Positions 49,501 through 60,447 of a stretch of DNA of 64,000 nucleotides are shown here, piece after piece. The DNA is from Breviolum minutum Mf 1.05b.01 (Eukaryota > Sar > Dinophyceae > Suessiales > Symbiodiniaceae): positions 97,602 through 161,601 of the forward strand of contig DF239094.1 in NCBI GenBank assembly GCA_000507305.1. The letters run 5' to 3'. The notes under the pieces are model-generated. The model had not been told where the DNA came from, did not search any database, and saw only the letters and a list, made by a program, of their open reading frames with translations. A program made the translations under genes and the position numbers. The stretch's first letter is position 1. Every line of letters begins with the position of its first letter.

Positions 49501-52500
49501 GGAGAGGTGTTGTGAAGAAATGTTTTGCAGAAGTGTTGTGGAGAAGTGGGGTAGAGAAGATTGCGGGGAAGTGTTGTAGAGAAGTGTTGTGGGGAAGTGT
49601 TGTAGAGAAATGATGTAGAGAAGTGTTGTGGAGAAGTGTTGTGGTGCAGTGTTGTGAAGGAGTCAAGGAGTCTTGTGGAGAAGTGTTGTGGACAAGTGTT
49701 GTGAAGGAGTGTTGTGGTGAATTGTTGTGGTGAAGTGTTTTAAAGAAGTGTTGTGAAGGAGTGATGTGGAGAAGTGTTGTGAAGGAGTGTTGTCGAGAAG
49801 TCTTGTGGGGAAGTTTTGTGGGGAAGTGTTGTAGAGAAGTGTTGTGAAGGAGTGTTGTGGAGAAGTCTTGTCGAGAAGTGTTGTAAAAAATTGTTGGAGA
49901 AGAATGTTGTAGAGAAGTTTTGAAAAGAGGTGTTGAAGAGAAGTGTTGGAGGAGAGTGTTGAAGTGTGTTGGGGAAGAGACTTGTGGAGAAGTGTTGTAG
50001 AGAAGTGTTTGAGAAGGGTGTTGGAGAATATTGTTGGAGAAGATTGTTGTAGAGGAGTGTTGGGGAAGAGTGTTGGAGGGGAGTGTTGGAGAAGAGTGCT
50101 GTAGAGGTAGAGAGGTGTTGTGGAGAAGTGTTGGAGAAGAGTCTTGGGGAAGGCGGTTGGAGAAGAGTTTTGGAGAAGAGTGTTGTAGAGAAGTGCTGGA
50201 GAAAAGTGTTTGGGAGAAGTGTTGCAGAGAAGTATTGAGAGGAAGTGTTGTAGAGAAATGATGTAGAGAAGTGTTGTAGAGAAGTGTTGGAGAGGAGTGT
50301 TATAGAGAAGTGTTGGTCATCGCAGCACAGACAAGAGATGCCGACAAATGCACAGTTATTTGAGTATGACCTTTTTCGCCACTTGCATATCTATTGCCAG
50401 GTCATCTTATCTTGTCTACAACCTTCGACTATTTCGAAGAGCGAAAATATATTGCAGACAAAATGGACACAAACGCACAGTGGTTTCATTCTAGCTGGTC
50501 CATTTTACGTAAACGTGTGAACATTCGGGTTCGTGGTTTCCATCTTGTTTTTGGAAGGTAACTTTGCAGACGATCACACATGAACGCAGTAGTTGCAGCG
50601 CCAATTTTGTTTCGATTTTGGGAATCAGTGTTGCTCCTAGATTGAATGGCCCCGACTCCTCCAAAGTGTTATCTTCTAACATGTTTCATATTCTTCTGCG
50701 TTTCGGTCCCCAGGTACTTGGCAGTTGTTGCTGTCATTATTGGTGCATCTCCTGGGGATGTAGCGGCCTTGACCAGTATTGCCATCATCGCAGCTGCCTT
50801 TCTTGGCCTCATCTTTCTTGGTGAAAAGTTGAACTTGATGCATTTCTTGGCATTGGGTTTATCCTTGGCTGGAGCTTTATGTATTTCCCAACCCGAATTT
50901 CTCTTTGGCCGGCCAGAGGGGCAACATCATAGTCCTCTAGGATGTTGGTTGGCCTTGTTGTCTGGTTGCTTTCAGGCAGGTTCTTTTGTTTGTGCACGAA
51001 AGTCAGCTCACATTTCGGTGGGAGTCTTGACCTTCAGCACTTTGCTGTTGGCAGTGCCTATGGCCTTTGTGATCTCTCTGTTGTTCCATAACGAGAGTCA
51101 GGAGAGTTGGGAACCAGTCTTGGCAGAACCGTGGGTTGCCATCGGACTAGTGGTGGTTATCAGTCTATGGACTATGTCAGCTGTGGCTCTCCCAGCAGCT
51201 GGCGCCACACGATGTCCTGCTGCAGTGAGTGCCACGGTTTTCACTAGTGCATGCATGATTTCGGGCTACTTGGCACAGATCGTATTCTTCAAGGAAATGC
51301 CACAGGCCTTAACCTTGCTTGGTGCCGGATGCATGTTGCTCAGTGTGGTTTTGATGGCCATCCCTTCTAGGAAGCAGGAGCCGCAGCCAGAGCCAAAGAC
51401 TTGTTCCTCTGAAAGTGTTGATGCAGAGGCAAGAGGAGCATCAGATGAATCAGATGCGGTTGTCGATGAGACAGATGAGACCGAAAGTCTAGGATCCTTC
51501 GTGGCATCAGAGGTTTCATTTCGTTCAACGGTTCGTCGCCGTGCCCGACATTTACCCAAAGCCACTGTTTTGGCAGCGCGCATTGGTGCAGCCTTTCCAG
51601 TGGTTGGAATGTCTGCCTAGCATGGATATTCAGATATTCATCCATGACATCAGATGCTACAGATGGCAGTTTGGACTGATGGGCTGCCACAAGGAGCTGG
51701 TTAAGAATATGTACAGTCTGTACAGTTGCACATTGCACAGTTGGCTTGTACCAGCAACCTCCTCCTCTCGCAGCTGAAGCAAAAGCAGCTAGTTTGATTG
51801 CTTGATGTTTCCTTCAATTTGATCATGTGAATTCTCTCTTTGGGAGGCAGTAAAGCAACACACTATCCAAGCATATCACAATAACATAGCAATGCTGCCA
51901 TCATGTGTTTTGGGCCCATGAATTAAATACATCCACTGTCCTATCATGCCACACTGAGCCTTCTGTTGCAGCCGTAGGACGGACGCTACATCACACCCGA
52001 TGCACCCAGAAGTGTGCTGGATAGCAACACCAATAAGGCAAGATTTGAAGGTTGCCAAAGTATCCAGAGGGTTAGTGAGCACCTTGGCCAAGAAGTCTTC
52101 CAAATCCTAGAACGTCTTCAAGATTCGGAATATAAACTATGTAAGCAAAATGTATTTGTCAATATCAACAAGTTATTTATGATGTGTATAAGTGTATACA
52201 CATGTATACACGCCACGTACTTTTGAAAATTCCTATACTTCATCAAGATTCCTACTTCCATTACATAGATCACATATTGGCGGCCAGGTGTTACAAGACC
52301 TCGCTCGCGATTTGAAGCTGCCAGTGGAGTGACTTTGTTTTGCAGCCCTTCAAACCCCAAGAGTTGAAAGAGTTGTATCCTCGTGTAGCTAGTACCATTT
52401 AGATGTTTTACATTGTTGTATTATGCAATGACTTGCAAATATTCAATATTATTGGATATGTATTGAATGATTTTTAGATGTATTCTGAAATGTGTGTTTT

Positions 52501-53086
52501 ATCATGATCTTTGGCAAAATGTAGTCAGTAAGAGTTGAATATGTCCATTATGTTTCCCATCAGGGAATCCCCAACCGAGGCGAAGGCCCATTGACTTCGA
52601 AGCAGAGGTTGCTTTTGGAAACATATCCCAGCGGAAGTTTGTGAAAATTCATGGACTCAAAAGTGCCCAAATGGGATATGTGATCGTTTTCCAGGAGGGT
52701 TTTGATTGCTTCTATCCTGGCCGGAATGTCCCTACAGGTTGATACGTTCGCAGAAGTGGGTGCTGTTGGCACTGCTGTGGTGGTTACTCCCATCCGGTGG
52801 GGGTTGAAGCTGAGCTTTGGTATGTGATTTTGCTGCAACTTGCATTGATGATGTATCTGATATTGTATGATGTTCTTGCAACCTTGTTTTGGTCAACGAT
52901 GGGCGGCTAAAAGGCCGTGTTTTTTTTGATTTGACAAGTCACTTGTAAGTCACAGGTAAGGTGATCAGTTCGAAGTTTGATAGGTCGTTAACGCGTGGTG
53001 ATCAGACTTGGCGCTTTGGCGAGCCGCAGGTAGAGGGGCCCGAAAACTGGGTACGTTACGTCCAGGGTTGGATGGATGAAAAGTAG
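40512..53086 (+). CDS. branched-chain amino acid aminotransferase (BCAT)
   Basis: PLP fold-type IV enzyme that transaminates Leu/Ile/Val. Exons in order: 40512-40592 (LDWRSLGFDYVPTKSHI), 41561-41633 (NVFHYGQALFEGFKG), 41695-41740 (FHTKKGEVGVFADKL), 41999-42088 (SFNIDMNCKRLAQGVGS and RRFRMPE), 42213-42268, 42555-42582 (NMSFIPPYG), 42649-42735 (GALYVRPFMFG), 42948 to about 43020 (EYTFVVFVNPVG), 45179-45245 (DSYDRAAPLG), 45502 to about 45572 (CGDCKAAGNYAADL, PLP Lys at 45515), 45646-45736 (LYLDARERRYVEEFNTSN), 51978-52037 (YITPDAPRSVLDSNTNK), 52288-52328 (VLQDLARDLKLPV), 52580-52607 (RRPIDFEAE), 52738-52819 (AEVGAVGTAVVVTPI) and 52956-53086 (stop TAG). All core BCAT motifs appear in order. Exon 41999-42088 needs one extra base near 42050 to keep frame. 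The 5' end is not found. Two introns host other genes. Confidence 0.85.
43238..44556 (+). CDS. coiled-coil protein with VPATT repeats, nested in a BCAT intron
   Basis: Two exons. 43238-43574 starts at MRAVKAIRQRPRGPKQST (the frame is open further upstream), passes a Trp/Asp-rich segment (YDCQEWADLCDEADFWHRR) and a helical EEVEKHHRKYEAALKEG. 43718-44556 continues with a long coiled coil (RLQLREKDVQVERLREEL, KELDRLREELKLKDQEIQKL), then a low-complexity VPATT(V/I/M) repeat of about six units (about 44270-44400) and a short C-terminus ending SRLVRYASSP and TGA. A GC donor at 43575 keeps the frame; a GT donor at 43586 does not. Both exons lie within the BCAT intron 43.02-45.18 kb on the same strand. 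The function is unknown; the layout suggests a structural or scaffold protein. Confidence 0.7.
44864..45064 (+). CDS. weak open frame in the BCAT intron
   Basis: A 66-codon frame with KVGSYYQSEDGVMQASALV after a TAAG acceptor. Some coding character, but it does not match the BCAT segment expected here. Possibly an intron frame or a remnant. Confidence 0.2.
   Translation: MILTTWGGVLWRFRGPLSAMTSGKMPSTLKVGSYYQSEDGVMQASALVNALIWIVDAARCYNLEDL
46569..51620 (+). CDS. DMT-superfamily (EamA/SLC35G-like) transporter, nested in a BCAT intron
   Basis: Exons 46569-46679 (membrane helix GILLLAATGICVTGDMVTSK; donor CAAG|GTGTGT intact), 46941-47098 and 50714-51620 (stop TAG). It has the same two EamA halves as the upstream copy, with FLGLIFLGEKL and GALCISQPEFLFG in the first and VFTSACMISGYLAQIVFFKE in the second. 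Junction 46679/46941 restores a Gly codon exactly. Exon 2 shows the same two single-base shortfalls as the upstream copy: KWVIAR in one frame, GRFALVPWFFEMEK in the next, then CRYLAVVAVIIG in the third. Intron 2 is 3.6 kb here versus 186 bp in the other copy. A small open frame with LQSLLALLKRRHPRFKRCK (46107-46270) upstream might be an earlier exon. Function as a metabolite carrier is a family inference. Confidence 0.7.
47425..48095 (+). repeat. diverged repeats with CACGAAATGCTCGTTTTG units
   Basis: A segment with GAAGTCTCGC, TTTTCGCGTTTTGC and GCAGGCGCAACACTTTGGAAG occurs at 47425-47530 and again at 47828-47935. A roughly 48-bp unit with CTCGCACGAAATGCTCG then follows three times (about 47953, 48007 and 48058). 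This forms the 5' part of the insertion in the transporter intron. The short open frames here on both strands are repeat artefacts. Confidence 0.7.
48096..48722 (+). repeat. minisatellite, GTAGTACTGGAGTAGTACTT-type
   Basis: About 600 bp of a roughly 30-bp unit built from GTAGTAC, GGAGTAGTACTGGAGTAG and TTTGTAGTAC, with one non-repeat interruption around 48580-48610. GTAC and AGTACT are self-complementary, so hairpins are likely. Confidence 0.95.
48722..50312 (+). repeat. minisatellite, GAAGTGTTGTGGA-type
   Basis: About 1.6 kb of a 13-15-bp unit (GTGTTGTGGAGAA, with GTGTTGTAGAGAA and GTGTTGTGAAGGA variants), strongly G-rich on this strand and becoming more degenerate after 49850. The long minus-strand frames (up to 332 codons of Ser-Thr-Thr-Leu-Leu-His-Asn-Thr) are products of the repeat. 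Confidence 0.95.
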
Positions 53087-54460
53087 GAGGATCTACGAAT
53101 CGAGAAAGATCTAGGACCATCCTAGGTATGTATATTAGATTATGATATTATATACATATAACATATATATATATATATCGGTATATGCTGGTCTTATTCC
53201 GAGGATTCTCTTAGAACTCAAGCTAAATCTTCAAAAGTGATAGGGTCGACAAAGAGGTGATGAAAATCCAGCAACCCTTTGCCTCGAGGTGCTCCGTCAG
53301 TTGCGCGATAGGTGTGCTACGGGGATCACTTGAGGAGTTCAGCTGATGCATTGAGCATGGTGAAGATTTGAAACAAAGGACAGCTCGAGATGAAGTGCCT
53401 CGTTTTTAAGGATTGGAGGTATACTTCAGAATGTTATACGGATACTCTTATACTGCCACACTGCTATATACTTTTTTACTGTTCTGTTGTATTCTAATGC
53501 GATTCGAGTCTATTCCATTCTATTCTAGTATATCCATATTGCATTGTATGTATTTTTTTAAAATCATATCATAGTCATTCCATCTCATACATATCATAAA
53601 ATATGACATCATCATTGTATTGTGTATAGATTATAGATTATCATCTTGTATTGTATTAAAACAAAAAATACATGGTTGCATTTCTTCGCGATTTGTGGCT
53701 GCACCATCCGTCGAATTGCAGGGTGCGGTCCATCCAAAATGGTGAGGCAGAAGACCTGTTGGGGAGCTCCAGTCATTGGACTTGGAGGGGTATCAACTTT
53801 CAACCATCTAAGATAAGGGTGAAACAAATATGAGGGTGAAACAATAGTCTAGTGTTTCGCTGTAAGAGGGTGAAACTATACTGTAGTATATGGGGCAAAT
53901 ATCATATATGAGGGTCAAACTATTTTTTTCAGAGCTTGACTATGCCAGATCGCTTGTTCACTGTTAATTGGGAAGATAGATTTAGGGAAAAACACCAAGT
54001 GGCGAATGCTTTCTTTTAAATTCATCGTAGATGTGAATAGTGGGATTAAACTAGCAATGTTTAACTGGCGAAGGATTCTCTCCATCAACCATATCGGGTG
54101 AATCTCCACAGGTCAAAGCAACTAGGGATTTATATAAGATCATCGTTTTGGCTTTGATTCATTTGGCAAATTTGGGCAAACTAGTGGGAAAGACTGGAGA
54201 CAAGAGATGAACAAGGGAGAATCCCCACCCCAAATACCATAATTATCCATTGTTGACCTTGATTTATGTCATGGAATTTGGCATCGGACGTGAGTTGTTG
54301 GAAGTTTTTGACTGAAATGGCTGAATCAATGACCCAAAATGTTCAAAAGAATAGACCATGGACATCCATGGACCATGACCATTAGATTTGTTAGATTGTA
54401 AAACATACAGAAATACCTAGCTAAAACAGCATCACTACAGTTCCCTACCCTGAGGCATGG
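53087..54460. other. AT-rich spacer after BCAT
   Basis: No exon with convincing borders. GGGTGAAAC(A/T) recurs near 53815-53910, a weak local repeat. TATA-rich stretches surround 53130-53180. Confidence 0.5.
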
Positions 54461-54709
54461 ATGGATGCGCAAGATTGGGCTGGAAGATCAGCCAGCAAAA
54501 CCCATGTTGAGTGTTTACCCTGGTGGGACCCTCAGGGACCCGGGTTCAAGGTGGCTGGAGTCGTCCAACACTGGCATGTTGAAAACAGGTCTTTGAGGAG
54601 ACAGCGTGAATGGCAGGCTTGGTGGGAACGAAGTTGCCATGTCAGGTACAGGCAAGTCATGGGAACGTCATTGCAGATACGGCGATTGTGCTTCACAGAC
54701 AAGAAATAG
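54461..54709 (+). CDS. candidate open frame, unidentified
   Basis: 82 codons with HVECLPWWDPQGPGFKVAGV and LRRQREWQAWWERSCHVRYR; rich in Trp and Arg. No clear splice borders and no family recognised. A small candidate exon follows TTGCAG at 55172 (PSCDPSSSLPVHQLCAADAQ). Confidence 0.3.
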   Translation: MDAQDWAGRSASKTHVECLPWWDPQGPGFKVAGVVQHWHVENRSLRRQREWQAWWERSCHVRYRQVMGTSLQIRRLCFTDKK

Positions 54710-56433
54710 ACAGAACAGGAAATGCTGAAAATCCATGGAAAATCCCTTCCATGATCTTCCATGTAATTGGAATCCGGACAGGTATTTCAATCCAGCCTGA
54801 CGCATTTGGCTTAGAGTGACACGTTTGGTGCTTCATTGAAAGGCCGTATCACACAGCCCCGGCCCGCAAGCTCGATATCTTCGATGTCTCTATAAATCTT
54901 CGATCCTCGATGCCGGTGATGGTTTGTGTAGTGAAAACACATCATGTACTACTTGGGAAACGAAGAAAAATATGGAGCATTAAATCATTAAAACATATTA
55001 AACCATATTGAAACTATGTTTAGAATGCTGTACAATGTACAGCTGGTCAACAATCCCTGCCAGTGATGTCGTTTCCTGTCTTTGAGGGATGTTGAATAAT
55101 AATTCTTGTAAACATCATGAAATGCATACAAGGGACTCAGCTTTGCGGGCCTTTTTGTTTTGCAGCCCTCTTGCGACCCATCTAGCAGCTTACCAGTGCA
55201 CCAGCTGTGCGCTGCAGATGCCCAGAATGATAATCCAATGATATCCCAATTGTAAGAAAAGAATTGTGTTTACAATATATATTTTGATTTTTGACTTCTA
55301 TTGATGTATCGTCGTATCGTCTCAACAATAAGTGATTGCAAGGGTGTTTCCGGTAAGTTATGCTGGATTGGGATTTAGCCTTCCTGTTTCACTGGAGAAA
55401 GCTTCACCTTCAGGATGAATATGGGAAGTTGATATCACCTTCGTTGAAACCAACTCCAGGTGCTACAAAGAACTCCGAGGTCACCGTTTAAATGGTGGCT
55501 TAGCAAGGGAATCCCCCCAACACTGGCCTTAAATCAGGTTAAGGATTTATAAGATAATATATATGTATAAATTGCCCAGAATGTTGATGACCCTGATCAG
55601 CTTGATGGGTGTTTGCACTCAGATTCCTTTTTGCAACCCGCGGACCAAAAATCTGATTTGCATTGGGTAGGGCCCAGGGATATTGGAGAAGAAATGATTC
55701 TACCACCTGGCATGTTGGGTATACTGGTCCTTCAGATTTGTTGTGAACATTTGTGAACTGTGTGACAGATTGCGACAAGTTGAGTTGAGTGGTGGTTTTG
55801 CAAATATACTGAAATTGGAAGTGGCCATTGCTACCATGGCCACTTGCTACCATGTCCTCCATCTTGGACCAGCAGTTCATGTGCGAGTGACGCTGTCGAT
55901 AGCAATCCAATTGAGATCTTGGTGGCCTAAGCCGTGGTTGCTTCAACCAATGAGTACCACAATATTGCCACCGTTGAGTCAAACTTCAGGCCATCAAAAC
56001 TCAAGTCAGCTACTCACTTTTGCATTCATCTATATAGGATATTTGATGATAATGCCCACATTTGACAGACACACACGGAGACGGAAAAGGCTGGTTTCAA
56101 TGCATTAAATCGCCAAATCTCATATGAAGTAACTTCGCATTCAAATGCCATAACATGTCGCTCTTTGCCGCAAGTCCTCAGCTCAGAACATCATATGTTC
56201 AAGTTGTTTCGAAAGGGTGTCATGAAATAAGTGCTTCAAACTTCAAACACTTTTTTTTGTCAGGATAGTGACAACACGGACTTGCCATGCAAAGAGAATT
56301 GGAAGAAGTATCTAAAACTAAGACAGTGGATTGGTGAACTTCATCGATACACACTTGGACACACATCACAACCATTTTGTTGAAAACATCCCATTTTTTC
56401 CACACAACACACCATCCCCATTTTTTCCACCAG

Positions 56434-56528
56434 GGGTCAAGCAGGGCATTTCTGTTGTTGCGGGTTTCGGCCAAGGTTTAGATACCTTGAAGAAGCGCAC
56501 CACCCAACTGCTGGATAACCTTGACAAA
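56434..56528 (+). CDS. candidate exon (VKQGISVVAGFGQGL...)
   Basis: Between CCACCAG and AAA|GTAAAG. Reads VKQGISVVAGFGQGLDTLKK, then RTTQLLDNLDK, a Gly-rich strand followed by an amphipathic helix. First clear member of an exon series to 58.4 kb. Unidentified. Confidence 0.5.
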
Positions 56529-56931
56529 GTAAAGGCTGGTTGCTGGAAAAGCCACGAAACACCATGTGTTGACGGGTTGAAGGGAAGGGCCGGTGCTGAT
56601 TGCACAGCCCATTACTGTACTTCTTACTACTTCTCACTCCTCTTACTATTATAAAAAATTCTGTGCCACAGATTGAGGACCCCCTAAAGTAATTGACGGT
56701 TCATTTTTTTCATCGGGATGTTCACGTTTTTATCGTTTTCTTTTCATTTGTTGCATGGTGTAAGCTCATGTGTGATACACTATTTACGATGTTTGCGATG
56801 TTGTTTTGTAGAAAATAGGGGCATGGGTTAGACCACGTCAAGACGAGGGGACAAGAAATCTTTTGTTTCTTTGGTTCAGAAAAGAACAGTACTGGCAGGA
56901 CTTTTTTTAGTCCCACACTACGATTCCTTAG

Positions 56932-58442
56932 TCAGAGAGCTCATTACCTGGATGGTGCAGGATGGCAAGGGTGCTGATGGTGCCACTTGGCAGGAGGGGA
57001 TGGACGGGTGAGTGCAGGATTGACTGCTTACCCCAATCTCGAGATTTGATGCTGATATAATTGTTTAATAAGTTTAAAATAATTCATTCATATAATAATT
57101 TTACAATATTATACATATATATATATATATATTTTATATATGCATATATGCAAGTATGATCTTTAGACCGCTTGGTACATGTGGGTCCTTGAAAGAGGTT
57201 TGACATTGGGGTTCCAGGAGCCCAGCGTTGAGATTCCCTTCGACCCGCAGGCCAGTGGTGCTAGTCATCATCCCTTTTGTTCATGAGCATGGATTGATAA
57301 TCTTAGGAGATTTAAAATCCTCCTTCATCAACAGACGTATGATCACCAGAATGAATGCTTGAAACAAGTAATTTTCAGAATCACACGTGTCTCAAAGAGT
57401 CAGCAAAGACTACCGAGAAGCTCACTCCTCTTGCATTGTGCCTGACTCCTTGTGCATGATTCAAGCACTCCACTTGCATGGAGAGTTTATGATCAATTGA
57501 TGCCATATGATGCCCACATAAGTATGCCTATTTTTCCTGTGGGAATTCATGTACTTTCATTGCCATGTAAGCAGAGTGAAACATATGATGGTTTGTTTAA
57601 AAGGATATCGATCATAAATTACCAAAATCACTCACCATTCATGAATTCAAAGAGATTAAACTTGTGGGACTCTGTTTTTATTACCAATCTTAAGTCTACC
57701 AAAGGGTAATTTGACAGGGTTCAACTTCGAACTCCTCCTCGTTCCTCGTTTGTTTGACCAGGTGGCTAGTGCCTTAGGGTGTCCAGACGATAGCATCCTG
57801 GTCCGTTATGAGGCACTGACCCAGCTGGAAGCCGATGGATTCCAGCAGTGTTGGACATTGGGTGAATAAAACATGGATGAGTTCTAACATCATAATCAGA
57901 ATTGGAATCTTTTACTGTAAGTTCTTTTGTCTATACTGTAGATGTTGTTTTTTTTGTGCATATGTTTGAAAATATTAGCTGAACGAGATAGTACAGCAAA
58001 GACAAATCTAAGTTGCTCTTGATTCAACTGACGCATCAATTCATGAGCTGAGAGGTTTTTTCCAGAAAGAGATCATCACTCCATTTGCTGATCATCTAGT
58101 CGTGTCTTTTTAGTCTCGGAAGGTGCAAAATGGAGAAGACAAAGATAGAGAGATGGCTTTGTACTCGATGCCCTTGGGCATGCCCGGCGTGATTCTGACA
58201 GGACTCGACAGGACCGGTGAATGCTTTGCAATTCCACATTTCGGTTGGATGTGAGATATAATATTCATAAGGAACCTGAATCAATTGTTGTTTCTAAAGC
58301 AATTCTTAGGGTAGAAATCTGCTAGAATCTGTTTGGAGGGTTCAACAAGCAGGGAAACGTTCAACAACCAGGTGGAGCCGTGAGCATCAGTGTTGGTATG
58401 GACACATCCTCAGGGAAAAATGGATCTTTTGGGATGGGATGA
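56932..58442 (+). CDS. exon chain of an unidentified protein
   Basis: 56932-57007 (RELITWMVQDGKGADGATWQ, donor GG|GTGAGT), 57218-57250 (EPSVEIPFDPQ, GC donor), 57762-57861 (VASALGCPDDSILVRYEALT, then QLEADGFQQCWTLG), 58114-58216 (REMALYSMPLGMPGVILTGL) and 58372-58442 (GAVSISVGMDTSSG). The 58216/58372 junction restores a Gly codon. Coding character is strong but phases do not all close, so exons are missing. No family recognised. Confidence 0.5.
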
Positions 58443-59147
58443 GTTGACACATTTCCCAAGAGGTAAGAAATGTCCCCAACAGCCGGGGGGGAGGATGTGT
58501 TGATGGGTTTTCTACTGTATGTTTTTTTCGACTTTTCAGAGAGGCTTGGATTCAAAGCAATGGCGCATTTAATGCGTATGATTATGGTGTACAGCAAGCA
58601 AAAGGGAAGCAAACTGCAACCTGAAATTCTGACTCTCACATTTTATTGGTCATTGCTATATATTTCCATGTATAATTATTATATTATTATGTTAAAAACG
58701 TGAAAACGGCCCTTTCCAACAGGTTTTTGTTGGATTTGTTCACATGTATTACGTATAAGCACCTTTCGCGATTTCGAAATGAACCGAGTCTCCGAGGTAC
58801 GGTCCAGTTTCCCACCACCTGGGCATTATCACTTCAGATTTAAGGTGGGCCGGTGCCCGGTTTTGTGAATCTATAGCCTTCTTCTATATAGGGGATACGA
58901 AGGATTGTGATTATGTGATTAAGTTAATAAATGGTGGATTATTTTATGTTTTTTTACACCTATTGCACCTTGAACCTAATTCCTGCTAGGGGTAGTTCTG
59001 AAAAAGGGGATGAGTTGGGAGGGAACTGATTCAGATTCCAATTTTCCCTGGGGAGAAACCAAGATGTGAGAATTGATGATGACAATAGAGTTCACTATGT
59101 GCCCTCAATATCTCTGAATAGTAAAACTAGGTGAGCAACAGGCAAAA

Positions 59148-59471
59148 GTGTTCATGCAGGAATCCTTTCATATGAGGTCTTCGTTGGTGGTTTATGTCTT
59201 AAAACCATGTAAACCGATACAGCGAACTACCAAAACCGATACCTTAACCTGGTATTTTGGTGTCGCAGTGAATGGAGTATTGCGAAGTCCAAAGTTATAT
59301 ACATTGACATTCGAATCGTCTTACCTCTTAGAATTTCTGGGTCCTGTTGCCACGTGCCCCTTTGCAAGTCTCTTCCAGAGTTCAGCAGATTACAGTAATA
59401 CGGTAGCTATTATAGAAGAATCAGCTTCTTTGGAAACTGACTTGAATCATGGCATGTACAGATACAAATAA
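59148..59471 (+). CDS. weak open frame, unidentified
   Basis: 107 codons with LTFESSYLLEFLGPVATCPF. Moderate composition, no splice borders, no family. Most of 58443-60188 otherwise looks non-coding. Confidence 0.2.
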   Translation: MFMQESFHMRSSLVVYVLKPCKPIQRTTKTDTLTWYFGVAVNGVLRSPKLYTLTFESSYLLEFLGPVATCPFASLFQSSADYSNTVAIIEESASLETDLNHGMYRYK

Positions 59472-59819
59472 GTCGATACAAGGAATCAAAGGAAAAGTCA
59501 TCAAATCCAGCTTGACGAGATGTTTTGTATGATACCAAGCACACATTTCACATTCGTATTTAAGTGGACGTACTTGAGACACAAAGACCTTCCAAACATT
59601 TTCATGGCGAAACATTGTGACTGTTTGATTCCATGAAGTTGGATCCCTAACTCTTCACTGCCATGGTGTTGGAATCGCAAGGCACCAACTTCAGATGGTT
59701 CTTTTGGAGGATGGGTTTGGATCGATTTGGCCGCGCCCTAAGATTCAGCGCCTCTCCGGTTTTGAAGACATGGACACGGCAACCATAACCATGAGATACC
59801 AATGGAGATATCCTCCCTC

Positions 59820-59915
59820 AAACCAACATATCCCCTGAAAAATGAGTGTTCAGAGACGACTTTCCTTTTGGGGAAGGCCTATTTTCCGAGGCTATGTTAG
59901 TTTTGGGTAGTGTTA
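59820..59915. mobile_element. possible palindromic element fragment
   Basis: CCAACATATCCCC and GAGTGTTCAGAG precede TTTTGGGGAAGGCCTATTTTCC and GGCTATGTTAGTTTTGGG, a partly self-complementary arrangement different from the 14.5/36.4/61.6-kb family. Single copy in this window, so mobility is only suspected. Confidence 0.3.
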
Positions 59916-60447
59916 ATATGACCTTGATTTGAGGTGAATTCTTGGTAAGTTGATGTCTCATCATGCATCCAGGGCACTTTTTGTTGCAATGAAATTGTTT
60001 TTCAACCCTAAGTTGGAGAGATTGGATCTCCAACACTAGCAGCAGCATAATTTGAAGAAATTTGTAAACTGTTCATTGTTACTACATTGTCACTACATGG
60101 ATCTAAAACCTTGATGGGGCTCTGAGGCTTCGGACCAAGACTTCGTTCCAGTTTACAAAGGTGGCATTGTGGTGAAGGCAGATGGCAGATGGCCTGTATC
60201 AGATTGGTGGTGGTTTTACTGGGTGGGAAACTAGTGCAGATATCCAACTTGCATACAGTTTTGATATGTTTTGATCCAGTATTTGTGAAGGTTGAAATCA
60301 CCACCGACCCGTTCACATGTGAAATGCTGTTTTTTGATGTTTGCCAGCAGGAAAGTCATCAAAATAACATGTTCTTGGCAAACATTGATGAACACCTGTC
60401 AATTTGGTTCCAGCTTTGTTGGATGTTTCGCAATAAAAGGGCTTGTA

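Larger units (their letters stand above)
45648..51985 (+). repeat. segmental duplication, downstream (parental) copy
   Basis: Same block as 32308-35253, here embedded in an otherwise complete BCAT gene, so this is the original location. It contains the BCAT exon 45646-45736, a BCAT intron with the DMT transporter and the first seven bases of the exon at 51978. AGGAC occurs at both intron edges (45735 and 51976). Confidence 0.9.

Noticed and set aside
48668..49666. 332-codon minus-strand open frame rich in Thr, Leu, His, Asn
   Set aside because: It is the complement of the GTGTTGTGGAGAA minisatellite; the same peptide appears in neighbouring frames as well.
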